The notes beneath the pieces are model-generated. The model searched no databases and was not told where the DNA came from. It saw only the letters and a program-made list of their open reading frames with translations. From Elainella sp. Prado103 (GTDB taxonomy: Bacteria; Cyanobacteriota; Cyanobacteriia; Elainellales; Elainellaceae), in contig JALOOM010000040.1 in NCBI GenBank assembly GCA_025454395.1, forward strand, positions 16,415 through 80,414: 64,000 nucleotides of DNA. The letters run 5' to 3'. This document shows, piece by piece, positions 26,417-36,861 of this stretch (positions are counted from its first letter, which is position 1; every line of letters starts with the position of its first letter). A program made the position numbers and the translations under genes.

Positions 26417-27652
26417 TTAGTCTACCTGATCGATCGCTTCTTCTGCCTTGCGCACGCCCTCAGCGTTGCTTTGCTGACGGTAAAGTTCACGCGCTTGCTC
26501 ATAGGACTGTCTGGCTTCTCGATCCCGTTCCCGTCCTTGCAGTGCCACCCCCAACAAAAAGTGGGCTTCCGGATCTTCTGGATTCAGGTCGATCATCTTC
26601 CGGTAAGAGACGATCGCCCGCAGATAGTCTTGTTGATCGAGATAGAGCTGCCCTAATTCAGTATGGGCTTCCCGCAGGTTCGGTTGCACTGCTACTGCCT
26701 TTTCATATTGCAGGCGAGCTTGCTCGTAGTTGCCTTGGGCTTTGTAGACATCACCAATTTGCAGATGAATCACGCCATTGCGGGGTTCCAGTTCAGCAGC
26801 CCGCTTGAGGGCATTCATGCCGCCCACCATGTCACCCAGATTGAGCCGAGCGATCCCCAGATTTAACTGTACGGTGCTGCTGCGGGGAGCAAGTTGCTCG
26901 GCACGTTCGAGAGCCCGTAATGCTTCCGGATAGCGTGCTTCTTGCAAATAGGCTGCCCCGATCGACTCATACAACTGCCCATTGTTGGGATTGGTGGTTA
27001 AGACTTGTTGGTAAGCCGTAATGGCACCCTCATAGTCGCCTAAACGGGACAGCACCACACCTAAGCCTAGATAGGCTTCCACGTCATTACGCCGCAGTTG
27101 GGTGGTTCGCCGGTAGGCTTCTGCGGCTCCCCGATAGTCTCCCAAACTGGCTTTGCTGAAGCCAAGGGCATAATAGAAATCTGGGTTGTTAGATTCTAAA
27201 CGAATAGCCTGTTGGTAGGCTTCAACGGCGGCATCAAAGTTGTTTTGCCGAGTTTCCAGAAAACCGATCGCGGAATAAATGCGAGCGTTGCTCGGATCCA
27301 ACTGGGCCGCTTCCTGATAAAGCGAAATGGCTTCTGTGACTCTGCCTGCCTGCACCAAATCCCGTCCTTGATCCAGCAACTCATTCAGCCGGTCTTCCAT
27401 CGCAGGCGAGAGTTCTTGATTAGTCTGCTGCGCGATAGCCTGCTGAGTGATGATCTGAGGTGCAATCTGGGGGAGGGACTGAGCATGAGGGGGGTGGATC
27501 GGCTGGGCCTGGACTATCCGGGGCATTGTTCCCCCCAGCCCTAACACGATGCCAAGGGTCAGTAAGACTTGGTGTCCTCGAACAGGCAGGCTGTCAAATC
27601 GGTAACTTGCCAATTTGTAACCCCCAATCCGGTGCAGGAGTGATAATCTCAT
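26417..27652 (-). CDS. exported TPR-repeat protein
   Basis: 411 residues from ATG 27652; a longer start at 27697 would overlap the divergent gene. The N-terminus is basic, then hydrophobic (VLLTLGIVLGLGGTMPRIVQA), a signal or anchor sequence. From about residue 85 onward there are about nine TPR units (for example AISLYQEAAQLDPSNARIYS and AVEAYQQAIRLESNNPDFYY), each about 34 residues, forming a superhelical protein-binding scaffold. The partner is unknown. A periplasmic or thylakoid-associated assembly role would fit. It is divergent from the YbjQ gene, with only 29 bp between the two starts. Confidence 0.8.
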   Translation of the reverse strand: MRLSLLHRIGGYKLASYRFDSLPVRGHQVLLTLGIVLGLGGTMPRIVQAQPIHPPHAQSLPQIAPQIITQQAIAQQTNQELSPAMEDRLNELLDQGRDLVQAGRVTEAISLYQEAAQLDPSNARIYSAIGFLETRQNNFDAAVEAYQQAIRLESNNPDFYYALGFSKASLGDYRGAAEAYRRTTQLRRNDVEAYLGLGVVLSRLGDYEGAITAYQQVLTTNPNNGQLYESIGAAYLQEARYPEALRALERAEQLAPRSSTVQLNLGIARLNLGDMVGGMNALKRAAELEPRNGVIHLQIGDVYKAQGNYEQARLQYEKAVAVQPNLREAHTELGQLYLDQQDYLRAIVSYRKMIDLNPEDPEAHFLLGVALQGRERDREARQSYEQARELYRQQSNAEGVRKAEEAIDQVD

Positions 27653-27681
27653 TGAATGTTGAGTGCGTGTGAGAACAATAG

Positions 27682-28014
27682 ATGATTCTAGCAACAACTG
27701 ATGCCGTTCAAGGGGTGATCGTGGAAGCCTATCTCGGTGTCGTAACCGCAGAAGTTGTGTATGGTTCCAATGCGTTACGCGATTTTTTTGCGGGCATTCG
27801 TGACATTATTGGCGGACGCACAGGCAGCTACGAGCGGGTATTTGAACGCGGACATCGGGATGCCCTTACCGAACTTCAGCAACGAGCCAATGCGTTGGGA
27901 GCCAATGCGGTTTTGGGAATTAAAATTGACACTGGTTCGATCAATATTGGCGAAACGGGAGCCCTATTGCTGATTACCGCTTCTGGGACGGCGGTGCGCT
28001 TACGCAATGGTTAG
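27682..28014 (+). CDS. YbjQ/UPF0145 family protein
   Basis: 110 residues, the usual family length. The family blocks are present: N-terminal GVIVEAYLGVVTAEVVYGSN, central FAGIRDIIGGRTGSYERVF, then ALTELQQRANALGANAVLGIKIDTGSI. YbjQ proteins form homopentamers and are annotated as heavy-metal-binding-like, but the function is unproven. Single gene with a terminator at 28097. Confidence 0.85.
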   Translation: MILATTDAVQGVIVEAYLGVVTAEVVYGSNALRDFFAGIRDIIGGRTGSYERVFERGHRDALTELQQRANALGANAVLGIKIDTGSINIGETGALLLITASGTAVRLRNG

Positions 28015-28096
28015 CCCTTGAGAATCTATCTTTAGCAAGACTGAGTTTTGGCAAAGCTTCGGCAAGATGAAGCCAGTAACCCTTACTCCAGAGATG

Positions 28097-28121
28097 CCCC
28101 TAGTGACGAGCTGGGGGTTTT
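28097..28121 (+). terminator. Rho-independent terminator
   Basis: A 7-bp CCCCTAG / CTGGGGG stem (one G.T), 7-nt loop, then TTTT. It is 80 bp past the YbjQ stop and convergent with the amidohydrolase gene. Confidence 0.65.
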
Positions 28122-28142
28122 CTTGTCTCTCCTGGTGGCTGA

Positions 28143-29570
28143 TTAGAGATGAGGCTGCAAAGCCATAATGGATCGGTATTGAGCTTCTAGCACAGCACGG
28201 GTGGGAGAATGGGCAGCCGCCTGCCACTGGCTACGATCGAGAAAAGCCTGCCGCAGTTGGGGCACAGAAATTGTCGTCACTTCTCCACCGGATACGATCT
28301 GGCGACCATTGACCCAAACGCTGTCTACAGGCTGCACAGGATGTCCTAAGATTAACAACCCGATTGGATCGGTACCAGGCAGCAGGGAAAGGTTGGTTAA
28401 ATCATAGAGAACGAGATCGGCTTTTTTACCGATCGTGAGCGATCCCAGTTGTTCTGCCAGGTTTAGCCCAGTTGCCCCCCCCAACGCAGCCATTTCAACC
28501 GCTGTGCGCGGAGAAATCCACTGGCGATAGTCAAAATCGGTAATATTGTGCAGGATCGAACCGATCTTGATCGCTTCTAGCAGATCCTGACCGTCGTTGC
28601 TGGCCGATCCATCACAGCCAAATGACACATTCACACCAGCCGCTCGGTATTTCAGGAGCGGGGCAATGCCACTGCCTAATCGCAGATTGCTCAACGGGTT
28701 ATGAACCACGGTTGAGTGGGTGTCTGCCAAAATTTGGATATCGGCATCACTGAGCCATACACAATGGGCTAAAGAGGTACGAGAGTCTAAATAACCCAGT
28801 TGCTGTAAGTGGGCCACTGCCGAACAACCGTACTTTTCCTGGGCCAATAACTGCTGGGCTTTGGTTTCTAACAGATGAGCATGACGGCAGAGATCATACC
28901 GTTCACTGAGGCCAATGCAGCCTTCAAACAGAGCATCTGAACAGAGCTGGATTCCAGTCGGAGCCACTAATAAGTTAATCTGTGCTGCTGGATTGTGAAA
29001 CTGCTCGATCGCGTCTTGTACCCAGTCTAAGACGGCTGCCGTGCTGGGGAGCGCAGTCGATTCGGCATCAGGGGTGCCCCCGTTGGCAGGGAGTCCGGAC
29101 GAAGGTAATCCTGATCCAAAGGGTTCATCTTGAATTAGAGGAGCCACGAAGGCGCGAATGCCCACTTCTCGATAGGCCCGCACCGCAGCGGCGATCGTGT
29201 CCGCTTCTTTGCCAGGAATTAAAACGATATGATCAACAACACTGGTACCCCCACTGAGTAAGGTTTCAACGGCTGTACCCAAAGCGCTCAAGTAAATTTG
29301 TTCGGGATCGAGGGGTGCAGAGTCATACAGTTCAGCCAGCCAGAGTTCTAGGGGTAAAGGCGGAATCAGACCTCGTTGCCACATTTCGGATGAATGGGTG
29401 TGAGCGTTGATAAAACCGGGTAGCAGCAGTTTATTCTGTCCATCTATCACAGTGCCTATGGGCTCAAGTTGGGGTGCAATGGCAGTGATTCGATCGCCGA
29501 TAATTTGCACATCAACCGTGTCGTAGCCTTGCCCTACCGGAATTAACGCTTTTTGAATTAAATAGCTCAC
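28143..29570 (-). CDS. amidohydrolase, 8-oxoguanine deaminase / TrzA-AtzB-like
   Basis: 475 residues from GTG 29570, chosen because GAAGGA lies 6 nt upstream; an upstream TTG would add 17 residues of no family character. Metal-dependent deaminase motifs: INAHTHSSEM (two metal His), LCRHAHLLE, LAHCVWLS and FGCDGSASNDGQDLLEAIKIG (metal Asp). The last block resembles 8-oxoguanine deaminase and hydroxyatrazine aminohydrolase. A TIM-barrel enzyme that deaminates a purine or triazine-like base is likely. An insertion rich in Gly/Ser/Pro (about 160-180) looks like a loop expansion. Not in an operon. Confidence 0.75.
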   Translation of the reverse strand: MSYLIQKALIPVGQGYDTVDVQIIGDRITAIAPQLEPIGTVIDGQNKLLLPGFINAHTHSSEMWQRGLIPPLPLELWLAELYDSAPLDPEQIYLSALGTAVETLLSGGTSVVDHIVLIPGKEADTIAAAVRAYREVGIRAFVAPLIQDEPFGSGLPSSGLPANGGTPDAESTALPSTAAVLDWVQDAIEQFHNPAAQINLLVAPTGIQLCSDALFEGCIGLSERYDLCRHAHLLETKAQQLLAQEKYGCSAVAHLQQLGYLDSRTSLAHCVWLSDADIQILADTHSTVVHNPLSNLRLGSGIAPLLKYRAAGVNVSFGCDGSASNDGQDLLEAIKIGSILHNITDFDYRQWISPRTAVEMAALGGATGLNLAEQLGSLTIGKKADLVLYDLTNLSLLPGTDPIGLLILGHPVQPVDSVWVNGRQIVSGGEVTTISVPQLRQAFLDRSQWQAAAHSPTRAVLEAQYRSIMALQPHL

Positions 29571-29652
29571 AACCGATCCTTCAACCAGATAGATGTATAT
29601 TTTAAGTCTCAATTGAAACAATTCAGTCTCGATCGGCGAATTGGTAATAACC

Positions 29653-29748
29653 CTGATTGACTGACAAAACTCAAACTACCCTCACCCCAACCCCTCTCCC
29701 AGAGCGGGCGAGGGGCTTTCGAACCAGGATTTGATTGCAAGTCCCTAG
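29653..29748 (+). mobile_element. dispersed hairpin repeat, copy 2, bounded by a 10-bp direct duplication
   Basis: 96 bp from CTGATTGACTGACAAAACTC to CAAGTCCCTAG. A hairpin pairs CCCCTCTCCC with GGGCGAGGGG (one G.T). It is flanked on both sides by GGTAATAACC (29643-29652 and 29749-29758), which looks like a target-site duplication. It has no coding capacity, so any mobility would need enzymes supplied in trans. Confidence 0.75.
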
Positions 29749-29890
29749 GGTAATAACCTATGATAATCATTACCTATGACAATCATTGAAATAATAGTCA
29801 GAAAAATAACTCTTATCTAGATAAAACTCAATCCTTCTTTTCACCGGAGATTCCCGATCGGATTCTGTTACCCTTCTGCGAATGCCATCA

Positions 29891-29929
29891 CTGTAGTTTG
29901 ATGCTGTAGTTTGATGCTGTAGTTTGATG
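29891..29929. repeat. 13-bp tandem repeat, 3 units
   Basis: The unit CTGTAGTTTGATG occurs three times exactly, just downstream of the response-regulator gene. The rest of the 29759-29957 gap holds an ATGATAATCATTACCT-like imperfect duplication and no gene. Confidence 0.85.
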
Positions 29930-29957
29930 TCGCATTCAAATCAGTATTAAAAGACCA

Positions 29958-30785
29958 TCACAAGGTTACTGATTTGACCTGCTGGATGACATCGTCTAAT
30001 CGCAAGGTGCTGTCTGCAATACTCCGTAAAGCTTCTTGTTCAACGTTTGAGTGGGGGCTTTGCTGCAACAGGGCTAGCGCTGCTAGCAATTCGGTGAGTA
30101 CTTCCTCTAGGTCTTGCTGGATGGACTGTATCAGATCTAACTGACGACTGCTAAACACCTGGGCATCTTCTAGTTGTCGCTGTAACTCGGCCTGTTTATC
30201 CATTAAATTTTGATGATGAATAGATAAATCATTGATTTGTGTTTGGGTAGATTGGGGAACTGGCTCTTGGCACAGCAGTTCATTCGCAAAACTGGTAGGG
30301 AGAGTAATGGGTTGAGGTGGATCTTCAGATGGCGATGGGAGCAATGGCTGTTGGCTGATCTCCTGTTGGAGTTGGGCATTCTGTCGCTCTAGAGTCTGAC
30401 GCAAGCGGCTGAGTTGGAGATGGGTTTCGATGCGAGCCAGCACCTCCACCGCTTGAAAGGGTTTAGTGATGTAGTCAACGCCTCCTGCCTCGAAGGCCAT
30501 CACTTTATCGAGTTCCTCGTTCATGGCGCTGAGGAAAATCACTGGAATTTGGGCAGTGTGCTGGATCGACTTGAGGCGATCACAAACCTTATAGCCATCT
30601 AGACCGGGCATTCGAATATCGAGCAAAATTAAGTCGGGGGGTTCGAGCTGAGCGGCTTCTAATCCCAATTCGCCACTCAGCACCCGGCGTACCATATAGC
30701 CTGCTTTGGTCAGCAGATCAGACAGAAATCGTAGATTGTCGGGTGTGTCATCTACAATCAAAATATCGCCTGTTTTATTCAGCAC
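29958..30785 (-). CDS. response regulator, receiver domain plus coiled coil
   Basis: 275 residues from GTG 30785 (AAGG upstream). The receiver domain (about 6-122) has the acidic pair in LIVDDTPDN, the phospho-acceptor Asp in LILLDIRMPGLDGY, Ser in FLSAMNE and Lys in YITKPF, all intact. A long coiled coil (about 125-225, LRQTLERQNAQLQQEI) and a C-terminal helical segment (LDLIQSIQQDLEEVLTELLAALALLQ) follow. There is no DNA-binding or enzymatic output, so it likely acts through protein contacts. It lies 14 bp downstream of the hybrid kinase in the same orientation, its probable partner. Confidence 0.88.
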   Translation of the reverse strand: MLNKTGDILIVDDTPDNLRFLSDLLTKAGYMVRRVLSGELGLEAAQLEPPDLILLDIRMPGLDGYKVCDRLKSIQHTAQIPVIFLSAMNEELDKVMAFEAGGVDYITKPFQAVEVLARIETHLQLSRLRQTLERQNAQLQQEISQQPLLPSPSEDPPQPITLPTSFANELLCQEPVPQSTQTQINDLSIHHQNLMDKQAELQRQLEDAQVFSSRQLDLIQSIQQDLEEVLTELLAALALLQQSPHSNVEQEALRSIADSTLRLDDVIQQVKSVTL

Positions 30786-30799
30786 TTCGCCTTATTTCG

Positions 30800-33700
30800 T
30801 TAAACTTGGTCGCTCCTATAAGCTTGAGTGACCTGAATCAATTGGTCAAGCTGAAAATTTTGAATCATTTGCTCGATCGATTCCTTTAATGCAGTTTCAG
30901 TGGGCGGAATTGCTTCGAGCAGTTGCAGAATCTGGGGTTCATTTGCACTACGAGCAGCCCGATTCAACTGAGCAATCCATAAGGGCGGCATAACCGCGAG
31001 GGCTTGGGAAAGCCATGGTGCGGCTTTGGTTGAACGCAACGGTTTCTGGGGTAGAGTCCGGCTGATTTTTGGGTCATAGCGGTATTGCACACCCAGATGC
31101 TGGGCCATTTTTTCAAACACCATTGCTTCTGTGCAGGGTTTGGCCACAAAGTCATTGCAGCCTGCGGCTAAACTGCGCCGATGCTCTTCTTCAAAAGCTG
31201 TAGCTGTGATCGCAATAATTTTGGTGGAAAGAGCCTGGGTTGAGCGAACAGCAAGGGCTTGCTGGGCTTCATGTTGACGAATTTGCTGAACTGCTTCCAA
31301 GCCACTCACCACGGGCATTCTCATATCCATCCAGATCAGGTGGGGTTGAAACTGTCGCCATTGCTCAACGGCCTCTGCACCGTTTTGGGCCGATTGAACA
31401 TGAAACCCAACCATTTGTAGCCATTGCACCATCAAGTAGCGATTAGTGTGGGTGTCATCCACGACCAAAACGCGATAGGTCGGTTGACCGGGCATTAACC
31501 CGATCGCCTGCCGGACTGTTGCCTTACAGGGATCTTGCCGATTGAGCAGCCGAATCGGTAATTTGAGCTGAAATTGAGTTCCTTTGCCCAGTTGGCTTTG
31601 TACGGTGAGATCGCCTCCCATCAATTGAACGAAGCGCCGACTAATGGCTAATCCTAGACCTGTACCTTGCTGCGATTGCCGAACGACTTCAGATTGGACG
31701 AAAACATCAAAGACCCGATCGAGATCTTCGCTAGGAATGCCAATTCCAGTATCTTGCACTTTGATATAGAGATAGGCTGGCATAGGATCAAGCCCGACTT
31801 CGGATTCTGCCACAGCATGATCACTGGGTGCTGGAGTTTCATCTTCCTCTGGGTAGCCTTGAGCAATATGCATTTCGACTGTCAGTAGGACTTGACCCTG
31901 ATCGGTAAATTTAATGGCGTTATCTAGTAAATTTGTGATAATTTGTCGTAACTTACACTCATCTGCGTAGATGTATTGAGGTAAATTGTCTGCTCGATTG
32001 CAGATAAACTCTATATCTTTAACTTGTGAATCAACTCGGAATGTTTCTTCCAGCGTTGACAATAACATAAAAAGATCGAAAATAGATTCTTCTAGAACCA
32101 CATGACCAGCCTCGATCTTAGAGATTGATAAAACATCATTGATTAATTGCAGAAGATATTTGCCATTTCGATTGATAATATCCAACTGGGTTTGCTGGCT
32201 GGGGGTTGTGCTGGCATCATGGGCCATGAGTTGGCTATAGCCCAGGATGGCACTGAGTGGTGTTCTTAACTCATGGCTCATATTGGCCAAAAATGTACTT
32301 TTAGCTCGGTTTGCGGCTTCAGCAGTTTCTTTGGCCTGTTGCAGTTCCAGTTCAACACATTTGCGACTTGTAATGTCTCGAACCATAATCAAAACGCTGT
32401 CCTCTCCATAGGGCAACATGCGAACTTCCTCATACTGCAATCGATCGTTCGCCTGTACCTGCTGCTCGTAAGTTTGCATCACGCCGGTGGCTAACGTTTT
32501 TTGGATCATCTTGAGCTTTTGGTTGGCGATCTCAGGGGGCAGCAGTGCGCTTACTGATTGACCGATCAAGTTGATCTGCTCCGGCAACAAATCGAGTTTT
32601 GTATTGGGATGAATCAGGTCTAAGTAAACCCCTTCTGCGCTCACAACGCTCATCAGATCCGGAATAGTGGAGAGGATGGCCCGGTTGCGCTCTTCGCTGC
32701 GGCGTAACGCTGCCTCAATTTGCTGATGCTCACTGATATCTTGAATCTGGGAAATGTAATACAGTGGTCTGTCGTTGGGATCGCGGAGGAGAGAGAGATT
32801 CATGAGTCCCCAAACGATCCGGCCCTGCCGATGTAATAATCGCTGCTCCGTTTGACCCGTGTGATTGCCCGCAAATTGATCGGTGGATTGCTTGCCCCAG
32901 GGCACAAATGGATCGTCTGGATGAATCACTGCTGACAGAGATCGTTCTAACAATTCGGCTGCACTGTAACCCAGCATTTGGCATAAAGCCCGATTGACTC
33001 GGAGGAACCGCCCGTGCAAGGACAAAATCGCCATGCCAATGCCTGCATCATCAAACGATCGCCGAAATCGTTCGTCACTTTGCTGTCGGGCGGCGGTTTG
33101 CTCAGCCACCTGTATGCTCAGTTGCCGGTGATAGTCGCTTAAAATCCGTTCTGCTTCTCGCCGTTGTGTAATATCTCGAAACACATTCACTGAGGCAATC
33201 ACCTGACCCTGTTGATCGAGTAATGGGGTCGCACAGACCTCTAACGCAATGATCTGTTGACCTTGGCGCAGTTCTAGATCGGTGGCATTCACTTCTTGTC
33301 CCTGCAGCGCTAAGATGGCCGGGAGTTCCTCGAAGGGATAGAGTTGGTCACTGCCACTGCGATAGATGGGGCTAGCGACTAGACAGTGCTGCAACGGCAA
33401 TTCACCGGCAAAATCTTTAATTTGCAATAATTGCTTGCCGGTTGAGTTGATGTACGCGATCTCGCCCCCCTGTCCATGCATGGAAACTCCCACCGGAATC
33501 GCTTCTAAAATTTGCTTCGTGCGATTTTCGCTTTCTGTGAGAGCCTGATTTAAAGACTGCATCCCACAAAATGCTCGTTGTAGTTTCAGGGCCATCTGTT
33601 GAAACGACTGAGCAAACTCCCCCAATTCATCTCGACGCTGGCTATCTACGAGTTGCTGCAAGTCTTCGGGTGGGAGATCTCCGTTGGCCAACCGTTTGGC

Positions 33701-34888
33701 TGCTAGCCGCAATTGACCGATCGGTCGGGTAATCCAGCGGGCCGTGATCATGCCCAGTCCACCGGAAACCAGGACAGCCAAACTGGATAGCAGCAGCATG
33801 GTGTTGCGATTACGCTGGAGTTCTAGCGTGAAGTCTGACTGGGGTAAAACTGTGACTAACTGCCAATTCAGATTGGTGTCATTGGAGAGCGGTGAGACTC
33901 GCACAAAGTAACGTTCCTGATCGACAACCTGCATGAACTGGTGGGGCTGTCCGGCTGGCAGCGCAATTACCGAACGGGCCACCGCTTGAGTCAGGGGATC
34001 ACTACTATAAGTGGCGGCGAGGCGACGCTGCTGGGAATCGGTCGATCGAGCAAAGTTGGGTTCAATTTGGCTCCGGATCGGCATCTCGCCGGTGGAGGTG
34101 GCAATCAGCAAGCCAGCAGAATCGATAATGAATCCCTGTCCAGTCTGGCCAAATTGCAAATCTTGTAAAAACTGCCCGATGCCGGTCAGCAACAAACTGG
34201 TACTGACGACTCCCTGTAGTTTTTGGTTCTCATCATAGAAAGGAGTAAAATGGGCCAGCATCAATCGAGGCTGATCTGCGCCACGGGCAAAGGAAATTTC
34301 TAATTGCCAATTTGGCTGCTGGGAGGTTCGCGTGCTCAGATAGCCAGACTGGTTCAGCAGTTCTTGGCGGAAATTGAGATTGGATCGAATTAAGGTAGAC
34401 TGCGGGTGTTGTGCGGCTGCATTCAGTGAATAACGGTAGATTTGCCCTCCCCTGGCCGCAGTCTGAATCCGCAGAAAACCTTCCAGCTCATTGACTCGAT
34501 CGATCGATAAAAACTCTTGCTGCTCAGTGATGATGGTAATGCTCCCCACATCTGGGAAAATCTGGCTCTGTTGCACCAGTTGCCGCTCCAGGGTTTTGAA
34601 ATCTTGCCAGTTCAGCAGTCCCTGTTGAAATGCGGCTGCATTCAATTGGTTGATTTCACGCGGCGTATGAAGATAATGCTGGAGGTTCTGATCGATGCGA
34701 TCACTCAGCTCTGCCATTAAGTTATGGGCCAGATCTTCGATCGCTTTTTGCCCGCTGCGATAGGACAGATAACTGACGAATGCAACTGTACCAACTGTCT
34801 GCAACACAAAAGGAACTGCCAGAATAAACCAGAGGGGCAGCTTTTTGGGATATTGCCCGAGCCATTTCAGGGAAGGAAACCACTTCAT
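30800..34888 (-). CDS. hybrid sensor histidine kinase (Cache-HAMP-PASx3-HK-REC)
   Basis: 1362 residues. TM1 (about 19-42), a large extracytoplasmic Cache-like sensor (about 45-355), TM2 (about 367-388), HAMP (about 388-440), then three PAS/PAC units (about 455-575, 610-730, 735-855). Kinase core: H-box [21 protein letters not shown]-box [14 protein letters not shown]1 [12 protein letters not shown] and G2 [10 protein letters not shown]. The receiver (about 1140-1260) has phospho-Asp in [14 protein letters not shown] and Lys in FVAKPC. A helical tail of about 90 residues resembles a degenerate HPt-like bundle but lacks a clear phospho-His. It probably senses a small extracellular ligand. Co-transcribed with the response regulator. 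Its ATG is only 24 bp from the divergent prmC start. Confidence 0.9.
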   Translation of the reverse strand: MKWFPSLKWLGQYPKKLPLWFILAVPFVLQTVGTVAFVSYLSYRSGQKAIEDLAHNLMAELSDRIDQNLQHYLHTPREINQLNAAAFQQGLLNWQDFKTLERQLVQQSQIFPDVGSITIITEQQEFLSIDRVNELEGFLRIQTAARGGQIYRYSLNAAAQHPQSTLIRSNLNFRQELLNQSGYLSTRTSQQPNWQLEISFARGADQPRLMLAHFTPFYDENQKLQGVVSTSLLLTGIGQFLQDLQFGQTGQGFIIDSAGLLIATSTGEMPIRSQIEPNFARSTDSQQRRLAATYSSDPLTQAVARSVIALPAGQPHQFMQVVDQERYFVRVSPLSNDTNLNWQLVTVLPQSDFTLELQRNRNTMLLLSSLAVLVSGGLGMITARWITRPIGQLRLAAKRLANGDLPPEDLQQLVDSQRRDELGEFAQSFQQMALKLQRAFCGMQSLNQALTESENRTKQILEAIPVGVSMHGQGGEIAYINSTGKQLLQIKDFAGELPLQHCLVASPIYRSGSDQLYPFEELPAILALQGQEVNATDLELRQGQQIIALEVCATPLLDQQGQVIASVNVFRDITQRREAERILSDYHRQLSIQVAEQTAARQQSDERFRRSFDDAGIGMAILSLHGRFLRVNRALCQMLGYSAAELLERSLSAVIHPDDPFVPWGKQSTDQFAGNHTGQTEQRLLHRQGRIVWGLMNLSLLRDPNDRPLYYISQIQDISEHQQIEAALRRSEERNRAILSTIPDLMSVVSAEGVYLDLIHPNTKLDLLPEQINLIGQSVSALLPPEIANQKLKMIQKTLATGVMQTYEQQVQANDRLQYEEVRMLPYGEDSVLIMVRDITSRKCVELELQQAKETAEAANRAKSTFLANMSHELRTPLSAILGYSQLMAHDASTTPSQQTQLDIINRNGKYLLQLINDVLSISKIEAGHVVLEESIFDLFMLLSTLEETFRVDSQVKDIEFICNRADNLPQYIYADECKLRQIITNLLDNAIKFTDQGQVLLTVEMHIAQGYPEEDETPAPSDHAVAESEVGLDPMPAYLYIKVQDTGIGIPSEDLDRVFDVFVQSEVVRQSQQGTGLGLAISRRFVQLMGGDLTVQSQLGKGTQFQLKLPIRLLNRQDPCKATVRQAIGLMPGQPTYRVLVVDDTHTNRYLMVQWLQMVGFHVQSAQNGAEAVEQWRQFQPHLIWMDMRMPVVSGLEAVQQIRQHEAQQALAVRSTQALSTKIIAITATAFEEEHRRSLAAGCNDFVAKPCTEAMVFEKMAQHLGVQYRYDPKISRTLPQKPLRSTKAAPWLSQALAVMPPLWIAQLNRAARSANEPQILQLLEAIPPTETALKESIEQMIQNFQLDQLIQVTQAYRSDQV

Positions 34889-34912
34889 TGCTGAATTTTT
34901 GTGTAGCCTAAC

Positions 34913-35806
34913 ATGCCTTTCGATCGCCTTTATTCAATTTCTAGCGCTGATTTGCAGCAATGGCGAGCTCAAGCCTGTCTTGAGGCCCAAGCTGCCGATA
35001 TTCCTACTGCCGAGATCGACTGGCTTTTGCAGATGGCTGGCATCGATCGGTTGGCGTTGAAACTGGGTCTGCCTGATCCCACCATCGCCAGTGCTCAGCC
35101 CTTATCAGAACTCGATCGGCAATGGCAGCAACGTTTGAACCAGCGCATTCCCGTCCAATATCTGGTTGGCCTTGCCCCTTGGCGGCAGTTTACGCTCACG
35201 GTGTCTCCCGCCGTCCTGATTCCCCGCCCGGAAACGGAGTTGGTGATTGATCTGGTGATGGCTGCTGTCCCAGACCGCCATCGGCCGCAACAATGGGCCG
35301 ACTTAGGAACAGGGAGTGGGGCGATCGCGATCGGGCTGGCCGATGGGCTGCCGCACGCTATCATTCATGCGGTCGATCGTAGCTCCGCAGCTCTACAGAT
35401 TGCGCGTCAAAATGCTCAGCACTATGGTTTGACCGATCGCATCCAGTTTTATCGCGGGTCTTGGTTTGAGCCTTTAGCAAACTTGCGCGGGCAATTGGAT
35501 GGAGTAGTATCGAACCCGCCCTACATCCCCACCACTGACTTGGCAACTCTGCAACCGGAAGTGGCCCAACATGAGCCGCATTTGGCGCTTGATGGCGGGT
35601 GGGATGGGCTAGAAGGCATTCGGCAGCTCGTGACTTTAGCCCCAGAGTATTTGAAACCTGGCGGCATTTGGTTAATTGAAATGATGGCGGGGCAAGCCGC
35701 AGCGGTGACTGAGCTGCTGGAATTACAAGGAGGCTATCGGGATATTCAAATTTACCCTGATCTGGCTGGGATCGATCGATTTGCCTTCGCGTATTGTAAA
35801 GAATAG
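34913..35806 (+). CDS. prmC: peptide chain release factor N5-glutamine methyltransferase PrmC
   Basis: 297 residues. An N-terminal helical domain binds the release factor. The SAM-binding fold follows: [26 protein letters not shown] (motif I), [17 protein letters not shown] and the catalytic [15 protein letters not shown]. It methylates the Gln of the GGQ motif in RF1/RF2. tsaC follows 55 bp downstream in the same direction, so a translation-quality pair is likely. Confidence 0.93.
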   Translation: MPFDRLYSISSADLQQWRAQACLEAQAADIPTAEIDWLLQMAGIDRLALKLGLPDPTIASAQPLSELDRQWQQRLNQRIPVQYLVGLAPWRQFTLTVSPAVLIPRPETELVIDLVMAAVPDRHRPQQWADLGTGSGAIAIGLADGLPHAIIHAVDRSSAALQIARQNAQHYGLTDRIQFYRGSWFEPLANLRGQLDGVVSNPPYIPTTDLATLQPEVAQHEPHLALDGGWDGLEGIRQLVTLAPEYLKPGGIWLIEMMAGQAAAVTELLELQGGYRDIQIYPDLAGIDRFAFAYCKE

Positions 35807-35861
35807 AGCTGATCCCACTTTTGGAGGGCAGTCCTTGACCTAGTCAGATTCGGATTCATTT

Positions 35862-36485
35862 ATGCCGCAACTATCATGGGTTGATTTTGTCGCTGCTGTG
35901 CAGATGGGGGAGTTGGTTAGTTTTCCGACCGATACCGTACCCGCCCTGGCTTGTCGTCCCGATCGGGCTGAGCGAATCTATGCGGCCAAACAACGGAGCG
36001 AAACCAAACCGCTAATTTTAATGGGTGGTGAAGTGATAGATCTATGGGCTTATGTGCAAGGGAGTGCAGCCGAGTTAGCCGTTTGGCAGCAGGTGGCAGA
36101 TCGCTACTTTCCGGGCGCTTTAACCCTGGTTTTGCCTGCTAGTGCCCAACTCCCCACGGCCATGAATCCGGCCGATCCTACGACGATCGGCATCCGTGTG
36201 CCTAATCATCCGATCGCTCGCCAGATCCTGCGTTGCACCCAGCCTCTGGCCACCACCAGTGTGAATCGATCGGGGCAACCGGCGCTCACCGATTGGGACA
36301 AAATTACGGCTGAATTTCCAGAAGTTTATACCTTGAGTCCAGAAGCTTTCGCTGAACTCCAGCAAGATTTCTCGATCGATCCGCTCAACCTTGCTTTTGG
36401 CTCCGGACAGCCCTCGACTGTAGCGAAATGGCAGGGCTCCGGTTGGGAAATTTTACGACAGGGGGAGATTGTGCTGGAACTGTAG
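35862..36485 (+). CDS. tsaC: threonylcarbamoyl-AMP synthase (Sua5/YrdC domain)
   Basis: 207 residues, the length of the short YrdC-type enzyme without the Sua5 C-terminal domain. Motifs: VSFPTDTVPALACRPD, RIYAAKQRSETKPL (nucleotide-binding Lys/Arg), FPGALTLVLP, TIGIRVPNHPIARQIL and LATTSVNRSGQPA. It makes threonylcarbamoyl-AMP from Thr, bicarbonate and ATP for t6A at tRNA position 37. The enzyme that uses its product, TsaD, lies 1.3 kb downstream beyond psaFJ. Start ATG 35862 has no clear ribosome-binding site. Confidence 0.88.
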   Translation: MPQLSWVDFVAAVQMGELVSFPTDTVPALACRPDRAERIYAAKQRSETKPLILMGGEVIDLWAYVQGSAAELAVWQQVADRYFPGALTLVLPASAQLPTAMNPADPTTIGIRVPNHPIARQILRCTQPLATTSVNRSGQPALTDWDKITAEFPEVYTLSPEAFAELQQDFSIDPLNLAFGSGQPSTVAKWQGSGWEILRQGEIVLEL

Positions 36486-36693
36486 TCTTGAGGTTCAGGT
36501 TGCCAGGTTTTGCTTTAGTCTCAAACTGAGGCGATCCTACAAAACCAGTGAGCGATCGAATTGACCCCGTCTCCATGGAAGGGCATTAATCCGATCGCTC
36601 ATGAGTTGAGGCCAGATTCAAGCAAACCTAGCGCTTCAGAGCTTGAAGAACTAGATCTTGTGACCCAGCCAGATTCGTGCTAGGTTCCGATCC

Positions 36694-36822
36694 CTATGGC
36701 ATGGGGTGGAATAGCAGATCTGGAAAGAAACGATTGAATTCGATCAAAATTCCGGCTGTGACGAATAAAAGCGCCATCAACAGCACGGGAGCTGTAGAAA
36801 GGTACTTGAGCAGATATTGCAT
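36694..36822 (-). CDS. psaJ: photosystem I subunit IX (PsaJ)
   Basis: A 42-residue frame, read by hand, from ATG 36822 to TAG 36694. It has a single membrane helix. The N-terminus [15 protein letters not shown] and C-terminal part [15 protein letters not shown] are hallmark PsaJ sequence. It begins 39 bp after the psaF stop codon, the standard psaF-psaJ operon of cyanobacteria. PsaJ is a small intrinsic subunit at the edge of the PSI core that contacts PsaF. Confidence 0.97.
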   Translation of the reverse strand: MQYLLKYLSTAPVLLMALLFVTAGILIEFNRFFPDLLFHPMP

Positions 36823-36861
36823 AGCGCACTCCAAAATCAAAGAATCAGGACGGGGTTGAAC

